From the NCBI RefSeq assembly GCF_023705585.1, contig NZ_BOQE01000001.1, positions 1,436,001 to 1,500,000 of the forward strand: a DNA stretch of 64,000 nucleotides. The letters run 5' to 3'. The position numbers and the translations under genes are program-made. A model generated the notes under the pieces. It did no database searches. It was not told the origin of the DNA and saw only the letters and a list, made by a program, of their open reading frames with translations. The DNA comes from Collibacillus ludicampi. Its GTDB lineage: Bacteria; Bacillota; Bacilli; Tumebacillales; BOQE01. Below, in pieces: positions 9,559 through 19,183 of the stretch. The stretch's first letter is position 1. The number at the start of each line of letters is the position of its first letter.

Positions 9559-9873
9559 TCATCGCCTGTTTTGGAAGTGTTCTTCAAGCTGCGATAGCTC
9601 TCCGTACCATTCTTCCAACTGATGGCCGGTCTCTTTGCTCTGCGCGAGCTTTTCCAATATTCGACGGTCCAATTGCGCGAAGCTGATGCCAATCCGTTGG
9701 GCCAAAAGGTAAGCGGATATGACGATATTCGCCAAACACTCCGACAGCAGCGACTCGCTCCCTCTCACAAAACCGCGAAAAAGACCGGACACATTGTCGA
9801 GAATCTCCAGTTTCAACCATTCAATCAGCTTTATATTTTTCGCAATATCCATATCCTGCTGGATGTCACGCAT
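9559..9873 (-). CDS. MazG-like small protein
   Basis: About 104 residues, largely helical, with the pattern LIEWLKLEILDNVSGLF, ESLLSECLANIVISAYLLAQRIGISF and a coiled C-terminus. This matches the short MazG-like family of Bacillota, distantly related to nucleotide pyrophosphohydrolases. The acidic residues needed for catalysis (usually an ExxE with a downstream ExxD) are only partly visible, so I would not claim activity. The ATG is preferred because GAGGGGG lies 6 nt upstream; a GTG five codons earlier is possible. Upstream of rplI in the same direction. Confidence 0.75.
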   Translation of the reverse strand: MRDIQQDMDIAKNIKLIEWLKLEILDNVSGLFRGFVRGSESLLSECLANIVISAYLLAQRIGISFAQLDRRILEKLAQSKETGHQLEEWYGELSQLEEHFQNRR

Positions 9874-9934
9874 ACAATGCCCCCTCACTTATCTCCTACC
9901 TATTCCACATCAACGGGCAAAATCCTGCAGTATT

Positions 9935-10840
9935 TTATGACTTTGCTTGCCTCCAGGTTTCCGCATGTCGGCGGACGAGAGCGATAAATTCTCGCAAAGC
10001 GGGAGACATCCATTTTCCTTTGTGATAGATCATCTGGGTGGCGATCTCGTACGTACTGTCATCCCAAGCCAATGCGGCAATCTTCCCGTCACGCAATTCA
10101 TCCGCCACAGTGATCAAAGGAAGAAAGGAAATCCCGAGCCCGCACATCACACAATTCTTGATCGCTTCTATATTCCAAAACTCGAGACTGGTCACCGGAT
10201 GAACCCCGTTCTGCTTTAAATGCTGTTCAAAGAGATCGCGATAACTGCATCCCTGTTCCGTATGCAGGATCGTTTCCTCTTTCAAATCATTGGGTTCGAC
10301 TCTAGCTCTTCGCGTTAATGGATGATCCGGCGGACCAATGAGCGTCATCTTCTCGATCACCAATGTCTCCTTATGCAGATCCGGCGAAGGAGACTCCGGT
10401 TCAAGGAGAAAGGCAACATCGATTTGTCCGTTGCGAATCTGGTTCGGTAATTCCCAGCACAATCCGGGCTTTAACACAATTTTCACTTGGGGAAAAAGCT
10501 TCCTGTATTCTCGTATGACTTGCGGCAAACGGTAAGCCGCCAATGACTCGGGAGCCCCGATCGTCAATACTCCAGTAGGGTGTGTATAGGCATGCACCTC
10601 TTCGATAGCCGTTTGATGCAATTTCATCATCTCCCGGGCGTAAGGCAGAAGTCGTTGTCCCGCTTCGGTCATTACAATTTTTTTACCGAGTCGATCAAAT
10701 AGCGGCGTGCCGAGCTCCTCTTCAAGCGCCTGAATCTGTGCGGTTACACTGGACTGCGCATACCCGAGTATCTCGGCGGCACGCGTAAACCCGCACACTT
10801 CGGCGACCACCATGAACGTGTTGAGTTGTCGCAACTCCAT
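9935..10840 (-). CDS. LysR-family transcriptional regulator
   Basis: 301 residues. N-terminal winged helix (1-60: MELRQLNTFMVVAEVCGFTRAAEILGYAQSSVTAQI...), linker helix, and a two-lobe effector-binding domain (about 90-295) of the type 2 periplasmic fold. It is divergent from the yjeH-like exporter gene across a 200-bp gap, the usual arrangement for a LysR regulator and its target. The effector is not predictable; amino acids are plausible from the neighbour. Confidence 0.9.
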   Translation of the reverse strand: MELRQLNTFMVVAEVCGFTRAAEILGYAQSSVTAQIQALEEELGTPLFDRLGKKIVMTEAGQRLLPYAREMMKLHQTAIEEVHAYTHPTGVLTIGAPESLAAYRLPQVIREYRKLFPQVKIVLKPGLCWELPNQIRNGQIDVAFLLEPESPSPDLHKETLVIEKMTLIGPPDHPLTRRARVEPNDLKEETILHTEQGCSYRDLFEQHLKQNGVHPVTSLEFWNIEAIKNCVMCGLGISFLPLITVADELRDGKIAALAWDDSTYEIATQMIYHKGKWMSPALREFIALVRRHAETWRQAKS

Positions 10841-10931
10841 AAACCATAACCCCCACTGTCATTCGATGACTCGCTTGTTTCGAAACGGATGCTTTCGGAT
10901 GGAAAAAACACCGCTCGCAAACATATCTTCC

Positions 10932-10957
10932 ATCGAAAAAAGCGATTATTTTTATCG
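10932..10957. promoter_or_regulatory. Possible LysR operator between the regulator and yjeH-like gene
   Basis: Two overlapping inverted repeats share one half-site: ATCG-N7-CGAT (10932-10946) and CGAT-N7-ATCG (10943-10957). Repeated dyads in a LysR-target intergenic region are typical of autoregulated LysR sites, but no classical T-N11-A match is clear. Inference from position and symmetry only. Confidence 0.35.
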
Positions 10958-11041
10958 AAATCATTCATTTCCTTAATACATTATAGCTCTGATAAGATGA
11001 ACGCAGTGAAAGCAAATTTTTGACGAATGGGGTTTTTACAG

Positions 11042-12333
11042 ATGGAAAAACGTACACATTTGCATGCGTCGATCGGATTACCTCAAGCGATCGCTCTCTA
11101 TATCGGGGCCGTTCTCGGTTCCGGTGTCTTGCTTGTCCCCGGTCTCGCTGCAGAAATCGCCGGTCCGGCTTCCTTGCTGGCATGGGGATTGATGGCCGTC
11201 TTTGTTTTGCCGATGGCTCTGTCGATGGGATTACTGGCTGCCAAGTTCCCCCATTCGGGCGGTGTATCCCATTTTGTGACAAAAGCATTTGGGGCCAAAG
11301 CGGGAACGTGTGTCGGCTGGTTCTTTCTCATGTCTGTGCCCATTGGTGCTCCCGTTGCCGCATTGACGGGTGCCGGTTATTTATGTGCAGCCATGGGATG
11401 GGGAAGAACGTACAGTTGGGGATCGCCATTGTCATTGTCGTTATCGGGTTGGTCACCAATCTCGTCGGCATGAAAATCGCTGGACAAATCCAGATCGCCG
11501 TCGTCGCCTCGATCATCGCGGTCTTGGTCACGGCGGTCGCCGGGGCCGTTCCTCACATGAAAACGGCCAATTTCACCCCTTTCCTCCCTCATGGATGGAT
11601 CAGTGTAGGGCAGGCTGCCGCGATTCTTTATTGGTGCTTTATCGGTTGGGAGGCCGTTTCCCATATGTCCGAAGAGTTCGTCGATCCGGAACGGGAAGCG
11701 ATCCGTGGAGTCACGATCGCGTCCATCATTGTCAGTGCGCTCTATTTTCTGACCGCACTGGCGACGGTGGGAACGCACAGTTACGGAAAAGCGACATCCA
11801 GCGCCTCTCTCGTCCTTGTCATCGAACGAATTTTCGGCACGGGCGGTGCTCTTATCGCTGGAATGACCGGTGTGTTTATCTGTACAGCGACCATCATCGC
11901 CTATATCGGTGCCGCTTCTCGTCTCGCCTGCTCGTTGGCGCGAAGCGGGAACGCTCCAAGAACGCTTGCCGTCCTCTCCGCGAAATACCGTACTCCCCTT
12001 GGCGGGATCGCTTTTTTAGGCATTTGTTTCGAGATCGTCTTTACACTATACGGCAGTGGATTCATCTCTTTGACCACATTGATTCAACTTCCAAATGCTA
12101 CGTTTATTCTTACATATCTCGCCGGATGTGCGGCAGGAATCCGTCTCTTGAAGGGACATCCTTGGGGCGTATGGATCAGTTGGCTTTCCTTTTTATTGAC
12201 CGCCGCCATCTTTCCTTTTGTAGGCTGGGCGGTCTTCTACCCGCTCTTGATCGTGGCATGCCTCATTCTTGCAAATATGGGAATCAAGAAAAAACGAGGG
12301 ATCGTTGGAAATGAAAGCCCATTCGGCCAATAG
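11042..12333 (+). pseudogene. yjeH: YjeH-like amino-acid exporter (APC family), split by a frameshift
   Basis: Two reading frames together make one APC-family carrier of about 430 residues. The first part (11042-11403) reads MEKRTHLHASIGLPQAIALY... to GWFFLMSVPIGAPVAALTGAGY and AAMGWG. The second reads on as KNVQLGIAIVIVVIGLVTNLVG... through FIGWEAVSHMSEEF and FTPFLPHGWISVGQAAAILYW. The join falls in a four-G run at 11400-11403: adding one G restores the frame as MGWGKNVQLG. E. coli YjeH, a methionine and branched-chain amino-acid exporter, has the same order of motifs. The start is the ATG at 11042; 11027 is also possible. It could be a true pseudogene, a slippage-switched gene or a sequencing error. 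Confidence 0.8.
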
Positions 12334-12343
12334 AGTAAGAATC

Positions 12344-12865
12344 TTTGGCCGGGTGTAACACTTTGCGTGAAACAGCGACTTTGAAAACGAGTGCTTGGGT
12401 GGATGTATCGCTTTGCGCTTGGGTTCGGAGAAGGTCGTCTTTGAGGTATATGCTTTGCGCTCATGCTCCGTGAAGGTCGTCTCGCATGGAATATTATTCA
12501 AATGTTGCGAGACGACCTTCAAAGTCGCTATTACGCGCAAAGCATATACCCCTTTACGAGAGCAATAGGAAGCGGAACGACCTTCAACTCACCTCTGCGC
12601 TGCAAAGCGATACATCCACCCAAAAGCCACTCTGTTGTATTTGGCAGCTTTAAATCTCTCATCCTGTACAAGAATTTTTTCATTTTCTGATGGCGTCGCC
12701 GCTTGCGGCATGGGGGACTACTTTGAAGGTCGTTTCGACTCCTTTGGAACGTTAAATGGGCATATGCTTAGCGTGTATCAGCGACCTTCACGGAGCATGA
12801 GCGCAAAGCATATACCCAGCAAGACGACCTCCACGAAGAATGAACGCATCGCATATATTTCGTAC
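12344..12865. repeat. R1: nested inverted-repeat element of the recurring intergenic family
   Basis: This 566-bp gap between convergent yjeH-like and MFS genes has no supported gene. It holds one complete two-level hairpin. The outer stem pairs GGGTGGATGTATCGCTTTG (12397-12415) with CAAAGCGATACATCCACCC (12603-12621), 19 bp without mismatch. Inside it TATATGCTTTGCGC (12447-12460) pairs with GCGCAAAGCATATA (12535-12548), and GAAGGTCGTCTCGCA (12472-12486) with TGCGAGACGACCTTC (12506-12520). A tail and the linker (ending GGGGGACTAC near 12720) follow. From 12725 a shorter, inverted-orientation remnant reads right arm then left arms with its central stem-loop missing. At 12345-12385 there is another arm fragment. 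Short open frames inside are by-products. Confidence 0.85.
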
Positions 12866-12899
12866 AAACAATGATATCGTTTGGCGGCACTATCTTTGT

Positions 12900-14126
12900 T
12901 TAGGAAGTACGGCGGCCAAGGAGACATGCCGCGATGATCAAAAGCACGTCTAAAGAAACCCACGCGATCCGATATGAATGCCAATCGACGACGAGACCGA
13001 ATAAAACCGGTGCAAGAACAATCGCAAATTGATTGAGTGTTAAGGCGTAACTGACGGTCAACCCCTCCGCGCCTGGAGATGCGTGTTCCGTCACAGCTAA
13101 AAGAAATGAACTGAACCAGCCGATACCGAAGAACCCCAGCCAGGCACAAAGGAACATGAAGAACCATATAGGGGTTCCGGGAGGTATGAAAACGAGAACG
13201 GTTACCGCTAAAATGGAAGCCCAAATGGATGCTTGCAACGAGTAACGATAATGACTTCCCCAGAATGTATCGCATATCCAAGCGAGGATCACGCGCCCCG
13301 CCATGCCAAACAATAATGCCACCGAAAGTGCTTGCCCCGCTCTCAAAACAGATAGATGCAGTTGGTTTATACAATAAGGCATCAGGTGACCGACAAGAAT
13401 CATTTGAAGGGAGACCAGAATGACTCCTGTTATGAAAAGGGGCAGGAGTTGTTTGTTCTTCATGATCATGAACAACTTTTCTTTAAATGAATAGGGTTTC
13501 CTCTTCTGTTTTGACAATTTTTTCGGGGGATCACGGTACATCAACAGAAAGAGAAGGCCTCCCAAAATGGAGAGAATCGCTTGAACATATACAGCTCTTT
13601 GCCATCCGAAGTGCAGAGATATATAAGGAATGAGAGCTCCCGCCAACGCACCTCCTATAGGAATACCCGCTTGTCGTATTCCCATGGCTAATCCTCTTTC
13701 CTGTTTTTCGAACCAAGTGATGACAACTTTACTTCCTCCAGGCTGGGCTGTTCCATACCAGATTCCGACCGCTCCTAATAGAAAGAGAATCCCTATATAA
13801 TTCTGTATAAAAGGGATCGAAAAGGCTGTGAATCCGAGAAAAATCGAGCCGAGGCCGATCAACAGGCGTTCGCCGTATTGGTCAAGAGCTTTCCCCACCA
13901 ACAACATGGAGAGAATGGGACCAATTTGAACCGAAGAAAGTAACAGACCCACTTCTGTAGAAGTTAAACCCGCTTCACTTTGCCAGATTGCAGACAACGG
14001 ACTGATTCCATATGTCACGAAAGTGGCGGACGCTTGTGCCCAGGTCGCTATGGCTAAAATGATCCATCGGTATGATGGAATTGACGCTTTCTTATTGGAA
14101 TCGAAAACTTTCAGACGCACTTTCAC
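12900..14126 (-). CDS. Major facilitator superfamily transporter (oxalate/formate-like group)
   Basis: 408 residues with about 12 predicted helices and a central loop (about 195-215). The first inter-helix loop carries GKALDQYGERLLI, a variant of the MFS GxxxDRxGRR motif. GIRQAGIPIGGALAG and the topology resemble the carboxylate/monocarboxylate MFS groups (NarK-, OxlT- or CynX-like), but the substrate cannot be told. Divergent from the LysR gene at 14206 across 79 bp, so probably its regulated target. Confidence 0.85.
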   Translation of the reverse strand: MKVRLKVFDSNKKASIPSYRWIILAIATWAQASATFVTYGISPLSAIWQSEAGLTSTEVGLLLSSVQIGPILSMLLVGKALDQYGERLLIGLGSIFLGFTAFSIPFIQNYIGILFLLGAVGIWYGTAQPGGSKVVITWFEKQERGLAMGIRQAGIPIGGALAGALIPYISLHFGWQRAVYVQAILSILGGLLFLLMYRDPPKKLSKQKRKPYSFKEKLFMIMKNKQLLPLFITGVILVSLQMILVGHLMPYCINQLHLSVLRAGQALSVALLFGMAGRVILAWICDTFWGSHYRYSLQASIWASILAVTVLVFIPPGTPIWFFMFLCAWLGFFGIGWFSSFLLAVTEHASPGAEGLTVSYALTLNQFAIVLAPVLFGLVVDWHSYRIAWVSLDVLLIIAACLLGRRTS

Positions 14127-14205
14127 TTGAATCTCCTTCTCTTTTCTCTTAATTCTCGATTCGTACGCGAGTCATAAACGATGATTCAAAAAAGGGGATT
14201 TCCAT

Positions 14206-15075
14206 ATGGATATCAATGACCTTCGTATCTTTTACGCGGTTGCTAAACATTTAAGCATGACAAAAGCAGCTGAAGAACTGAATTATGTGCAATCGAACGT
14301 GACCAACCGCATCCATATGTTAGAAAAAGAAATTCAAGCCCCTTTGTTTTACCGTCACAATCGTGGTGTGACATTAACATCGGTAGGAGCAACATTGCTC
14401 TCTTACACCGAAAAAATCTTATATCTCTTAGATGAGGCACATAAGGCGGTCATGAATTCTGCTGATCCCTGTGGTCCTTTATCGATCGGGGCATCGGAAA
14501 CCACATTGGCTGTACGACTCCCCAGGGTTTTGAACGATTATCTTCAAGCCTATCCAAAGGTAGATGTATCGGTAATGACCGGAACCACGGATGAACTCAT
14601 TGATCGAGTGCTTACTTATCAAATCGATGGCGCTTTTGTTGTCGGGCCTGTTGAACACCCTGCTATCTTACAAAAAGAGATTCTGAAAGAAGACCTGGTT
14701 CTCATTCAATCTTCGCAACTTCAACAGACTTGCGAAACGAATCTGAGCCAAAAACCGATGATCGTCTTCGCTCGAGGTTGCACGTACAGGGCCCTCTTGG
14801 AACAGTATTTACGTCACTTGGGAATCCGCCCCAAAAGAATTATGGAATTTACCACGATTGAAGGCATTCTTAGTTGCGTAAAATCGGGGCTCGGGGTTTC
14901 TATCGTAGCGAAATCCCTTGTGAAAGGTCTTGAAAACGACTTGACGATTCATCCCATGCCTGCCCCATACTCGTGTGCGACAACAGTTTTTATCCGGCGT
15001 CATGATTCTTACGAGAGCCCGGCATTGAAAGCATTTCTTGAACTCGTGGATCGACATTTTCATTCTTCCAATTAA
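14206..15075 (+). CDS. LysR-family transcriptional regulator
   Basis: 289 residues: N-terminal winged helix (MDINDLRIFYAVAKHLSMTKAAEELNYVQSNVTNRI, split here only by reading), linker and effector domain (about 88-285). The ATG follows AAAGGGGATTTCCAT. Divergent from the MFS gene on a 79-bp intergenic region that must hold both promoters. Paralogous to the LysR at 9935 (same helix-turn-helix pattern SxxA-AE-L-Y-QS-VT), although the two are clearly different proteins. Confidence 0.92.
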   Translation: MDINDLRIFYAVAKHLSMTKAAEELNYVQSNVTNRIHMLEKEIQAPLFYRHNRGVTLTSVGATLLSYTEKILYLLDEAHKAVMNSADPCGPLSIGASETTLAVRLPRVLNDYLQAYPKVDVSVMTGTTDELIDRVLTYQIDGAFVVGPVEHPAILQKEILKEDLVLIQSSQLQQTCETNLSQKPMIVFARGCTYRALLEQYLRHLGIRPKRIMEFTTIEGILSCVKSGLGVSIVAKSLVKGLENDLTIHPMPAPYSCATTVFIRRHDSYESPALKAFLELVDRHFHSSN

Positions 15076-15272
15076 TCAAAAGGAGACATTCCCCTCCTCT
15101 GCATTAATTACTTTCTGAAAAACATGGTAATCGATCAGAAACTTTTTTAAAATTTATTGAAACTGATGCCCGGTATCATTACGAATGAACCCGTGATACT
15201 GCAAGAGAACCCACGCATCAAGGATAGAAAAGAAAGAAAGGTATATAATGGAGTCGAAGGAGGTAGAATTGA

Positions 15273-16649
15273 ATGGATCCACGTATTGAAGAGTACCTTA
15301 GCGAAAATCGGGAACATCATCTCGATGAACTCAAGCAACTCCTTGCTATCCCAAGCGTCAGCGCGCTTCCCGAACATAAGCAAGATATACAACGAGCGGC
15401 TCAATGGTTGGCGGAATCGTTGAAACGGGCTGGAATGGAACAGGTAAAAGTGATGCCGACAAAGGGCAACCCTGTCGTTTATGGAGAATGGTTGAAAGCG
15501 GAAGGTAAACCGACGGTGCTCATATACGGACATTATGACGTTCAGCCTGTCGATCCTCTTGAACTGTGGGAAACACCTCCGTTTGAACCGGACATTCGCG
15601 ATGGGCAAATCTTCGCCCGTGGAGCGAGCGACGACAAAGGACAAACTTTTATGCACATCAAAGCTTTGGAAACGATTCTTCGGACGACGGGTTCTCTTCG
15701 GTTGAACTTCAAGTTCTGCCTGGAAGGAGAAGAAGAGATCGGAAGTCCCAATCTCGAGGAATTTGTAGCTGAACATAAAGATCTTCTCGCAGCGGATGTG
15801 CTCGTTATTTCTGACACGTCTATGCTCGGCAGAGGAAAGCCGGCCATCTGCTACGGGCTTCGGGGCCTTTGCGGCCTACAAATCGACGTAACAGGAGCAA
15901 AAGCGGATCTCCACTCCGGACTCTTCGGGGGAGCCGTACAAAACCCGATTCATGCTCTCGTCGAATTGTTGGCATCCATGCGCAACAAAGACGGGCAAAT
16001 CACCATCAACGGCTTTTACGACCGTGTACTGCCTTTGACGGAAGAGGAAAAAGAGGCGTTCCGCGCCTTGAATACCGATGAAGAGCAAACCCGTAAAGAT
16101 CTCCAGGTACCTGACTTGTTCGGCGAAAAAGGATACACGATGGTAGAACGTACCTGGGCGCGTCCCACCCTGGAAATCAACGGGATTTATGGCGGCTTTC
16201 AAGGGGAAGGAATCAAAACGGTGATCCCCTCACAGGCGCATGCAAAGATCACATGCCGTCTTGTACCCGATCAAGACCCAGAGGAAATTCTCGCTCTCAT
16301 CGAAGAACATGTTCGTACACATACACCCCCCGGGGTTACCGTCGAAGTCAAGCGGTTTGACAAAGGGCGCCCTTTCATAACCCCGATCGATCATCCGGCG
16401 ATCCAGGCGGCTGCACGCGCATATGAAAAAGTATTCGGTGTCACACCCGCTTTCACGCGTATGGGAGGATCGATCCCGATCGTGGAGACATTCGACCGCC
16501 TTCTTCATCTCCCGATCGTCCTTATGGGATTCAGTTACCCGGACGATAACTTCCATGCTCCGAATGAGCATTTCCATTTGGAATGCTTCGATAACGGCTT
16601 GAGAACACTCTGCTATTATTGGTATGAACTGGAACAGGCGATCGGATGA
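15273..16649 (+). CDS. M20-family metallo-dipeptidase
   Basis: 458 residues. Metal-binding and catalytic motifs are all visible: GHYDVQP (first His and Asp), RGASDDKGQ (bridging Asp), LEGEEEIGS (catalytic Glu and ligand Glu), and a C-terminal HAPNEHF (last His). A dimerisation/lid domain lies about residues 200-340. It matches the cytosolic nonspecific dipeptidase/CNDP-like branch of M20 rather than ArgE or DapE. No signal peptide. GGAGGTAG precedes the ATG. The peptide transporter at 17770 is a functional companion by role, though not in the same transcript. Confidence 0.93.
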   Translation: MDPRIEEYLSENREHHLDELKQLLAIPSVSALPEHKQDIQRAAQWLAESLKRAGMEQVKVMPTKGNPVVYGEWLKAEGKPTVLIYGHYDVQPVDPLELWETPPFEPDIRDGQIFARGASDDKGQTFMHIKALETILRTTGSLRLNFKFCLEGEEEIGSPNLEEFVAEHKDLLAADVLVISDTSMLGRGKPAICYGLRGLCGLQIDVTGAKADLHSGLFGGAVQNPIHALVELLASMRNKDGQITINGFYDRVLPLTEEEKEAFRALNTDEEQTRKDLQVPDLFGEKGYTMVERTWARPTLEINGIYGGFQGEGIKTVIPSQAHAKITCRLVPDQDPEEILALIEEHVRTHTPPGVTVEVKRFDKGRPFITPIDHPAIQAAARAYEKVFGVTPAFTRMGGSIPIVETFDRLLHLPIVLMGFSYPDDNFHAPNEHFHLECFDNGLRTLCYYWYELEQAIG

Positions 16650-16680
16650 ACCCTTTTCGCTATACAAGATCGCGAATACC

Positions 16681-16718
16681 AAAAAAAGTGACGGGAAAAC
16701 CCCGCCACTTTCTTTTTT
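16681..16718. terminator. Bidirectional terminator between dipeptidase and aldolase genes
   Basis: GTGACGGG and CCCGCCAC form a stem (one A-C mismatch) with an AAAAC loop, flanked by a seven-A tract on the left and TTTCTTTTTT on the right, so it can work on both strands between the convergent genes. Confidence 0.8.
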
Positions 16719-16724
16719 ATGAAA

Positions 16725-17492
16725 TTAACCTTCCTTCAGTTGTTCCGCCAATTCCTTCGCCCCTTTCACCAGAAGCTCGATATCGATGGAACAATTGATG
16801 TATTGAATCCCCAACGCGGCAAACTCTTTCGCCGCTTGTACGCTCGCTGCGTGAATCCCCAGAATTTTACCGCGGGAACGAACGCGCTTGACCACCCATT
16901 GAAGCGTTCTTTGGAACAGAGAATCATCAAAGTTTCCAGGAATACCTAATGATTGTGAAAGATCCGCTGGCCCAATGTAGAACACATCAACCGAGTCGCC
17001 CGATATATCCAAGATCTCATCCAATCGTTCAACCGCTTCTTTTGTCTCGATTTGTAACACAAGCAATGTCTGTTCATTGCTGACAGAAGCGAATTCGTGA
17101 AAACCCAGTTTTCCATAACCATCCGCACGGCATGCTCCCCCCATTCCTCGCTTGCCGAGCGGATGAAAACGTGCCGCTTTAATGACTTGTGCCGCTTCTT
17201 CTCCATTATTGACTTGCGGTATGATCACGCCGGAAGCCCCCATATCTAGTGTCCGACCGATCAAACTCCCTTCTTTTCCCGGTAACCTGACAATCGCCGG
17301 AGTATTAACCGCTTTCGCCGCCAATAACAGATTCCCTAGTTCCCCCGTACCGATTGGCCCATGCTCCATATCTACATGGATGAAATCAAACCCGCTTTGC
17401 CCTAAAACTTCCATTACGATCGGATGGGGAATCCTCAGCCATGTCCCGTATAACGTTTCTCCTGCACGGAGTCGTTCTCTGATCGCATTCAT
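16725..17492 (-). CDS. HpcH/HpaI-family class II pyruvate aldolase
   Basis: 255 residues, a TIM barrel. Family motifs in order: GTWLRIPHPIVMEVLGQSGFDF, VDMEHGP (with catalytic His), RLPG, LDMGASGVIIP, RGMGGACRADGYG, LQIETKEAVE (metal-ligand Glu), FYIGPADLSQSLG (metal-ligand Asp) and the C-terminal GIQYINCSID. These enzymes cleave 4-hydroxy-2-oxo acids such as 2,4-dihydroxyhept-2-enedioate or 2-keto-3-deoxy sugar acids to pyruvate plus an aldehyde; the substrate here is unknown. It is transcribed alone and is divergent from the POT gene, with operator-like dyads between them. Confidence 0.9.
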   Translation of the reverse strand: MNAIRERLRAGETLYGTWLRIPHPIVMEVLGQSGFDFIHVDMEHGPIGTGELGNLLLAAKAVNTPAIVRLPGKEGSLIGRTLDMGASGVIIPQVNNGEEAAQVIKAARFHPLGKRGMGGACRADGYGKLGFHEFASVSNEQTLLVLQIETKEAVERLDEILDISGDSVDVFYIGPADLSQSLGIPGNFDDSLFQRTLQWVVKRVRSRGKILGIHAASVQAAKEFAALGIQYINCSIDIELLVKGAKELAEQLKEG

Positions 17493-17515
17493 CGTTCGAA
17501 CCTCCTTTGTTAAGT

Positions 17516-17616
17516 AATGAAAATTTCATTTTTTAATAAGTTTCGATTTACTTATTCTATACCAAAAACGATTGCTGCAAGTATTTTTTATTCAATTAAC
17601 TTATATTTTCAGTTAA
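17516..17616. promoter_or_regulatory. AT-rich operator-like dyads between aldolase and POT genes
   Basis: Three dyads lie in about 100 bp: the near-palindrome AATGAAAATTTCATT (about 17516-17531), AATAAGT-N8-ACTTATT (17536-17557, perfect) and TTAACT-N9-AGTTAA (17596-17616, perfect). The last two share an ACTTAT core. The region is strongly AT-rich and continues to 17680 with two ATTTATGT repeats. Probably repressor or activator sites for one or both flanking genes. The bound protein is unknown. Confidence 0.45.
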
Positions 17617-17769
17617 AATATTTATGTATTTATGTTATTTTTTTAGTATAAAAATTGTAAAGTTTTTTTGTTAGGATATGAAGGAGGAGACTACATTCCA
17701 ATATCTCTGTCTCATGTATCAAAAAATGTATTAAAAAGTTGAACGAAAACGCAGTAAGGGGGCAATGAA

Positions 17770-19176
17770 ATGGAAGCAGCTTTAAAACTAGAACCGGCAG
17801 GGCAGCAACAGATGGAAGAGCAGCCATCAAAAAAGAAACATCCGCCGGGATTATACTTACTTTTTTTCACCGAATTATGGGAACGATTCAGTTACTACGG
17901 AATGAGGGCACTGCTCACTCTCTATCTGACGACAGCGTTGGTCAGCGGTGGGCTTGGATTTAAAGAAAGTACAGCCGTAAGCATTTATGGATTTTATACG
18001 GGCTTCTGTTATTTCACACCGTTAATCGGAGGTTATTTGACCGACCGTTTTATTGGCAGGCGAGTGGCCATTACCATCGGCGGTATCATCATGGCACTCG
18101 GTAACTTTGCTTTATTTGCGGAACACAGCAAATGGGGCTTGTATTTGGGACTTCTTTTATTAATTATTGGAAACGGATTCTTTAAACCGAACATTTCCAC
18201 TCTCGTTGGAGAATTATACGAAGAACATGACAAGCGTCGAGATGCCGCGTTCACAATTTTCTACATGGGAATCAATGTAGGCGCATTTTTTGCACCGCTC
18301 GTTTGCGGATATCTGGCGGAAGATTACTTTAAAACAACCGTGAATGGAATTGTACAATACGGTTTTAAATACGGTTTCTTGGCTGCATGCATCGGAATGA
18401 TCATCGGACAACTGTTATTCAATCTTCTCGGCGATCGTTACCTCGGCGACATCGGTAAAGTTTCAGCCGGTACATCCGCGAAAAAGAAGATGTCCGGATC
18501 TACAGCGAAAACGCCTTTAACAAAGAAAGAAAAACAAAGAACAGCCGTGATCGTCATTTTGACTTGCTTCGTCATCTTCTTCTGGGCAGGTTTTGAACAA
18601 GCGGGAAGCTCTCTAACCATTTATACGGAGAAATTTGTGAACAGACACGCATTCGGTTGGGACGTTCCAACATCCTGGTTCCAGTCATTAAACCCGTTAT
18701 TTATCATCTTGCTGGCACCCATGATCTCTGCTTTGTGGGTGAAACTTTCAAACTCGAAAAAAGGTGATTTAAAAATCCCCACAAAAATGGGCCTTGGCAT
18801 GATCCTGCTTGGTTTGGGTTACATGGTGCTTCTTCTCGCGGTGATGCGGACGGGAAGTGACGAACAACATATCATCATGAAAGCCAATATGTTGTTTATC
18901 GTGTTTACGTATTTCTTTCATACAGTCGGCGAATTATTCTTGTCGCCCGTAGGCTTATCGATGGTCAGCAAACTCGCTCCGGTACGATACGCTTCTCTTT
19001 TGATGGGGGTCTGGCTCTTAAGTACATTCGTCGCTAACATTCTTGGCGGTCAATTAGCTTCCTTCACGCAATCTTTAGGGTATTTCGAAATTTTCAGCCT
19101 CATCGGATTCATGGCGATGGGTCTCGGCGTGATCCTATTGTTGATTTCAAACAAGTTGACAAAAATGATGGAGTAG
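17770..19176 (+). CDS. Proton-dependent oligopeptide transporter (POT/PTR2 family)
   Basis: 468 residues with about 14 hydrophobic segments. The POT hallmark FTELWERFSYYGMRALL (residues 33-49) contains the ExxERFxYYG proton-coupling motif, and GNGFFKPNIST is the second PTR2 signature. TDRFIGRR is the MFS-type loop. It imports di- and tripeptides with protons (DtpT-like). The ATG follows AAGGGGGCA. Preceded by an AT-rich, dyad-containing leader; a tiny frame at 17678-17734 with a ribosome-site-like sequence inside it is not convincing. Confidence 0.95.
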   Translation: MEAALKLEPAGQQQMEEQPSKKKHPPGLYLLFFTELWERFSYYGMRALLTLYLTTALVSGGLGFKESTAVSIYGFYTGFCYFTPLIGGYLTDRFIGRRVAITIGGIIMALGNFALFAEHSKWGLYLGLLLLIIGNGFFKPNISTLVGELYEEHDKRRDAAFTIFYMGINVGAFFAPLVCGYLAEDYFKTTVNGIVQYGFKYGFLAACIGMIIGQLLFNLLGDRYLGDIGKVSAGTSAKKKMSGSTAKTPLTKKEKQRTAVIVILTCFVIFFWAGFEQAGSSLTIYTEKFVNRHAFGWDVPTSWFQSLNPLFIILLAPMISALWVKLSNSKKGDLKIPTKMGLGMILLGLGYMVLLLAVMRTGSDEQHIIMKANMLFIVFTYFFHTVGELFLSPVGLSMVSKLAPVRYASLLMGVWLLSTFVANILGGQLASFTQSLGYFEIFSLIGFMAMGLGVILLLISNKLTKMME

Positions 19177-19183
19177 AAAGAGA

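Noticed and set aside
12436..12540. Open frames inside R1-R8 with recurring peptides such as MLREGRLAWN
   Set aside because: The peptides come from the hairpin repeats themselves, in several frames and on both strands, with no stable start, ribosome site or full-length conserved protein.
17678..17734. 18-codon leader peptide before the POT gene
   Set aside because: It contains a ribosome-site-like GGAGGAG inside its own frame but has none in front of it; no codon bias or paired terminator supports it.
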